From the NCBI RefSeq assembly GCF_012641265.1, contig NZ_JABAHZ010000009.1, forward strand, positions 1 through 64,000: 64,000 nt of DNA. Direction: 5' to 3'. The notes below the pieces were generated by a model. That model saw only the letters and a list, made by a program, of their open reading frames with translations. It was not told the origin of the DNA and did not search any database. Shown piece by piece: positions 63,755-64,000 of this stretch. Numbering within the stretch: the stretch's first letter is position 1; each line of letters starts with the position of its first letter. The stretch comes from Chitinophaga eiseniae (lineage in GTDB: Bacteria; Bacteroidota; Bacteroidia; Chitinophagales; Chitinophagaceae). Position numbers and translations under genes: made by a program.

Positions 63755-64000
63755 CTATGGGCGTCTGTCAGCGGTTGGCAAATGCAATGCTGCTGCGCCT
63801 AAAATATTACCATTAATGAGGGAAGACGTTTCTATCTTCAGCGCCGCAAGGGAGCGACTGAATCCAAAATCGCCCAGTGTTTCCCACATGCTTTTTGCGT
63901 AAAACGCGAAGGCTGCTTTCACGGCGCCACCGATAACAATACATTCCGTGTCCAGCACGTACAGGATCAACTTAATGGCTTCACCCAAATGACGGCCAAA
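63755..64000 (-). CDS. ROK-family kinase or repressor, C-terminal part (cut by window edge)
   Basis: The minus-strand frame is open to the window end. The visible 82 residues read GRHLGEAIKLILYVLDTECIV, then GGAVKAAFAFYAKS and ILGAAALHL, the C-terminal region of ROK-family sugar kinases. ROK kinases phosphorylate glucose, N-acetylglucosamine or similar sugars. It is followed by the GMC oxidoreductase on the same strand, so the cluster may handle sugar oxidation and catabolism. Confidence 0.8.
   Translation of the reverse strand, partial: FGRHLGEAIKLILYVLDTECIVIGGAVKAAFAFYAKSMWETLGDFGFSRSLAALKIETSSLINGNILGAAALHLPTADRRP

Noticed and set aside
1-64000. CRISPR arrays, rRNA and tRNA genes
   Set aside because: No regularly spaced direct repeats and no rRNA or complete tRNA structures were seen when reading the window.

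Overview
The window looks like a chromosomal segment of a Bacteroidota species, most likely Chitinophagaceae (Chitinophaga-like). This rests on type IX secretion sorting domains, SusC/SusD pairs, FecI/FecR sigma/anti-sigma cascades feeding TonB receptors, DUF433/DUF6934-type small genes, and a TAnnTTTG promoter in front of a 6S-like RNA. The assignment is from gene content only.

Layout. 1-4.3 kb: three minus-strand secreted proteins (a subtilase cut by the window edge and two T9SS-sorted proteins). 4.7 kb: a ~111-bp imperfect palindrome. 5.2-24.2 kb: a continuous plus-strand block of about 23 tightly packed genes, bounded on the right by a terminator, a minus-strand XRE repressor and a 9-bp inverted-repeat operator. 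24.64-24.84 kb: a 6S-type RNA with its own promoter. 24.9-27.4 kb: small unknown genes and a HEPN-type protein. 27.7-32.8 kb: an AT-rich accessory island with HNH, TIGR02391/HEPN and nucleotidyltransferase genes, a plausible defence island. 33.0-33.7 kb: fragments of a GIY-YIG protein, a serine recombinase and a GNAT enzyme. 33.7-38.6 kb: FecI/FecR/TonB-receptor/lipoprotein cluster. 39.3-51.4 kb: housekeeping and scattered genes (nadC, AraC regulator, cyclic nucleotide phosphodiesterase, GT39-like transferase, haloalkane dehalogenase, Crp/Fnr regulator). 51.5-59.6 kb: minus-strand sigma/FecR/SusC/SusD/phosphodiesterase locus. 59.6-64 kb: DUF4091 protein, gluconate-dehydrogenase-subunit-3/GMC oxidoreductase pair, and a ROK kinase cut by the window end.

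The most interesting part is the 5.2-24.6 kb block. It encodes many short single-pass membrane proteins, an LEA-like membrane protein, a transglutaminase-like cysteine protease, several beta-rich proteins that could be jelly-roll capsid components, a lambda-R-type lytic transglycosylase, an L,D-peptidase-like protein, an amidase fold that has lost zinc ligands, annexin-like repeats, a holin/spanin-like pair, a receptor-binding-like protein, a giant N6-methyltransferase/Strawberry-notch helicase and a RadA-like ATPase. No terminase, portal, tail or integrase gene is recognisable. My inference is a provirus or plasmid-like element of a tailless, probably membrane-containing virus. Within it lie a canonical -1 slippery heptamer in front of a stop codon that would add a membrane anchor to the L,D-peptidase-like protein, and a cytosine methyltransferase gene with its centre deleted.

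Family names come from recognising motifs by eye. No database search was run, so capsid and defence assignments are hypotheses.
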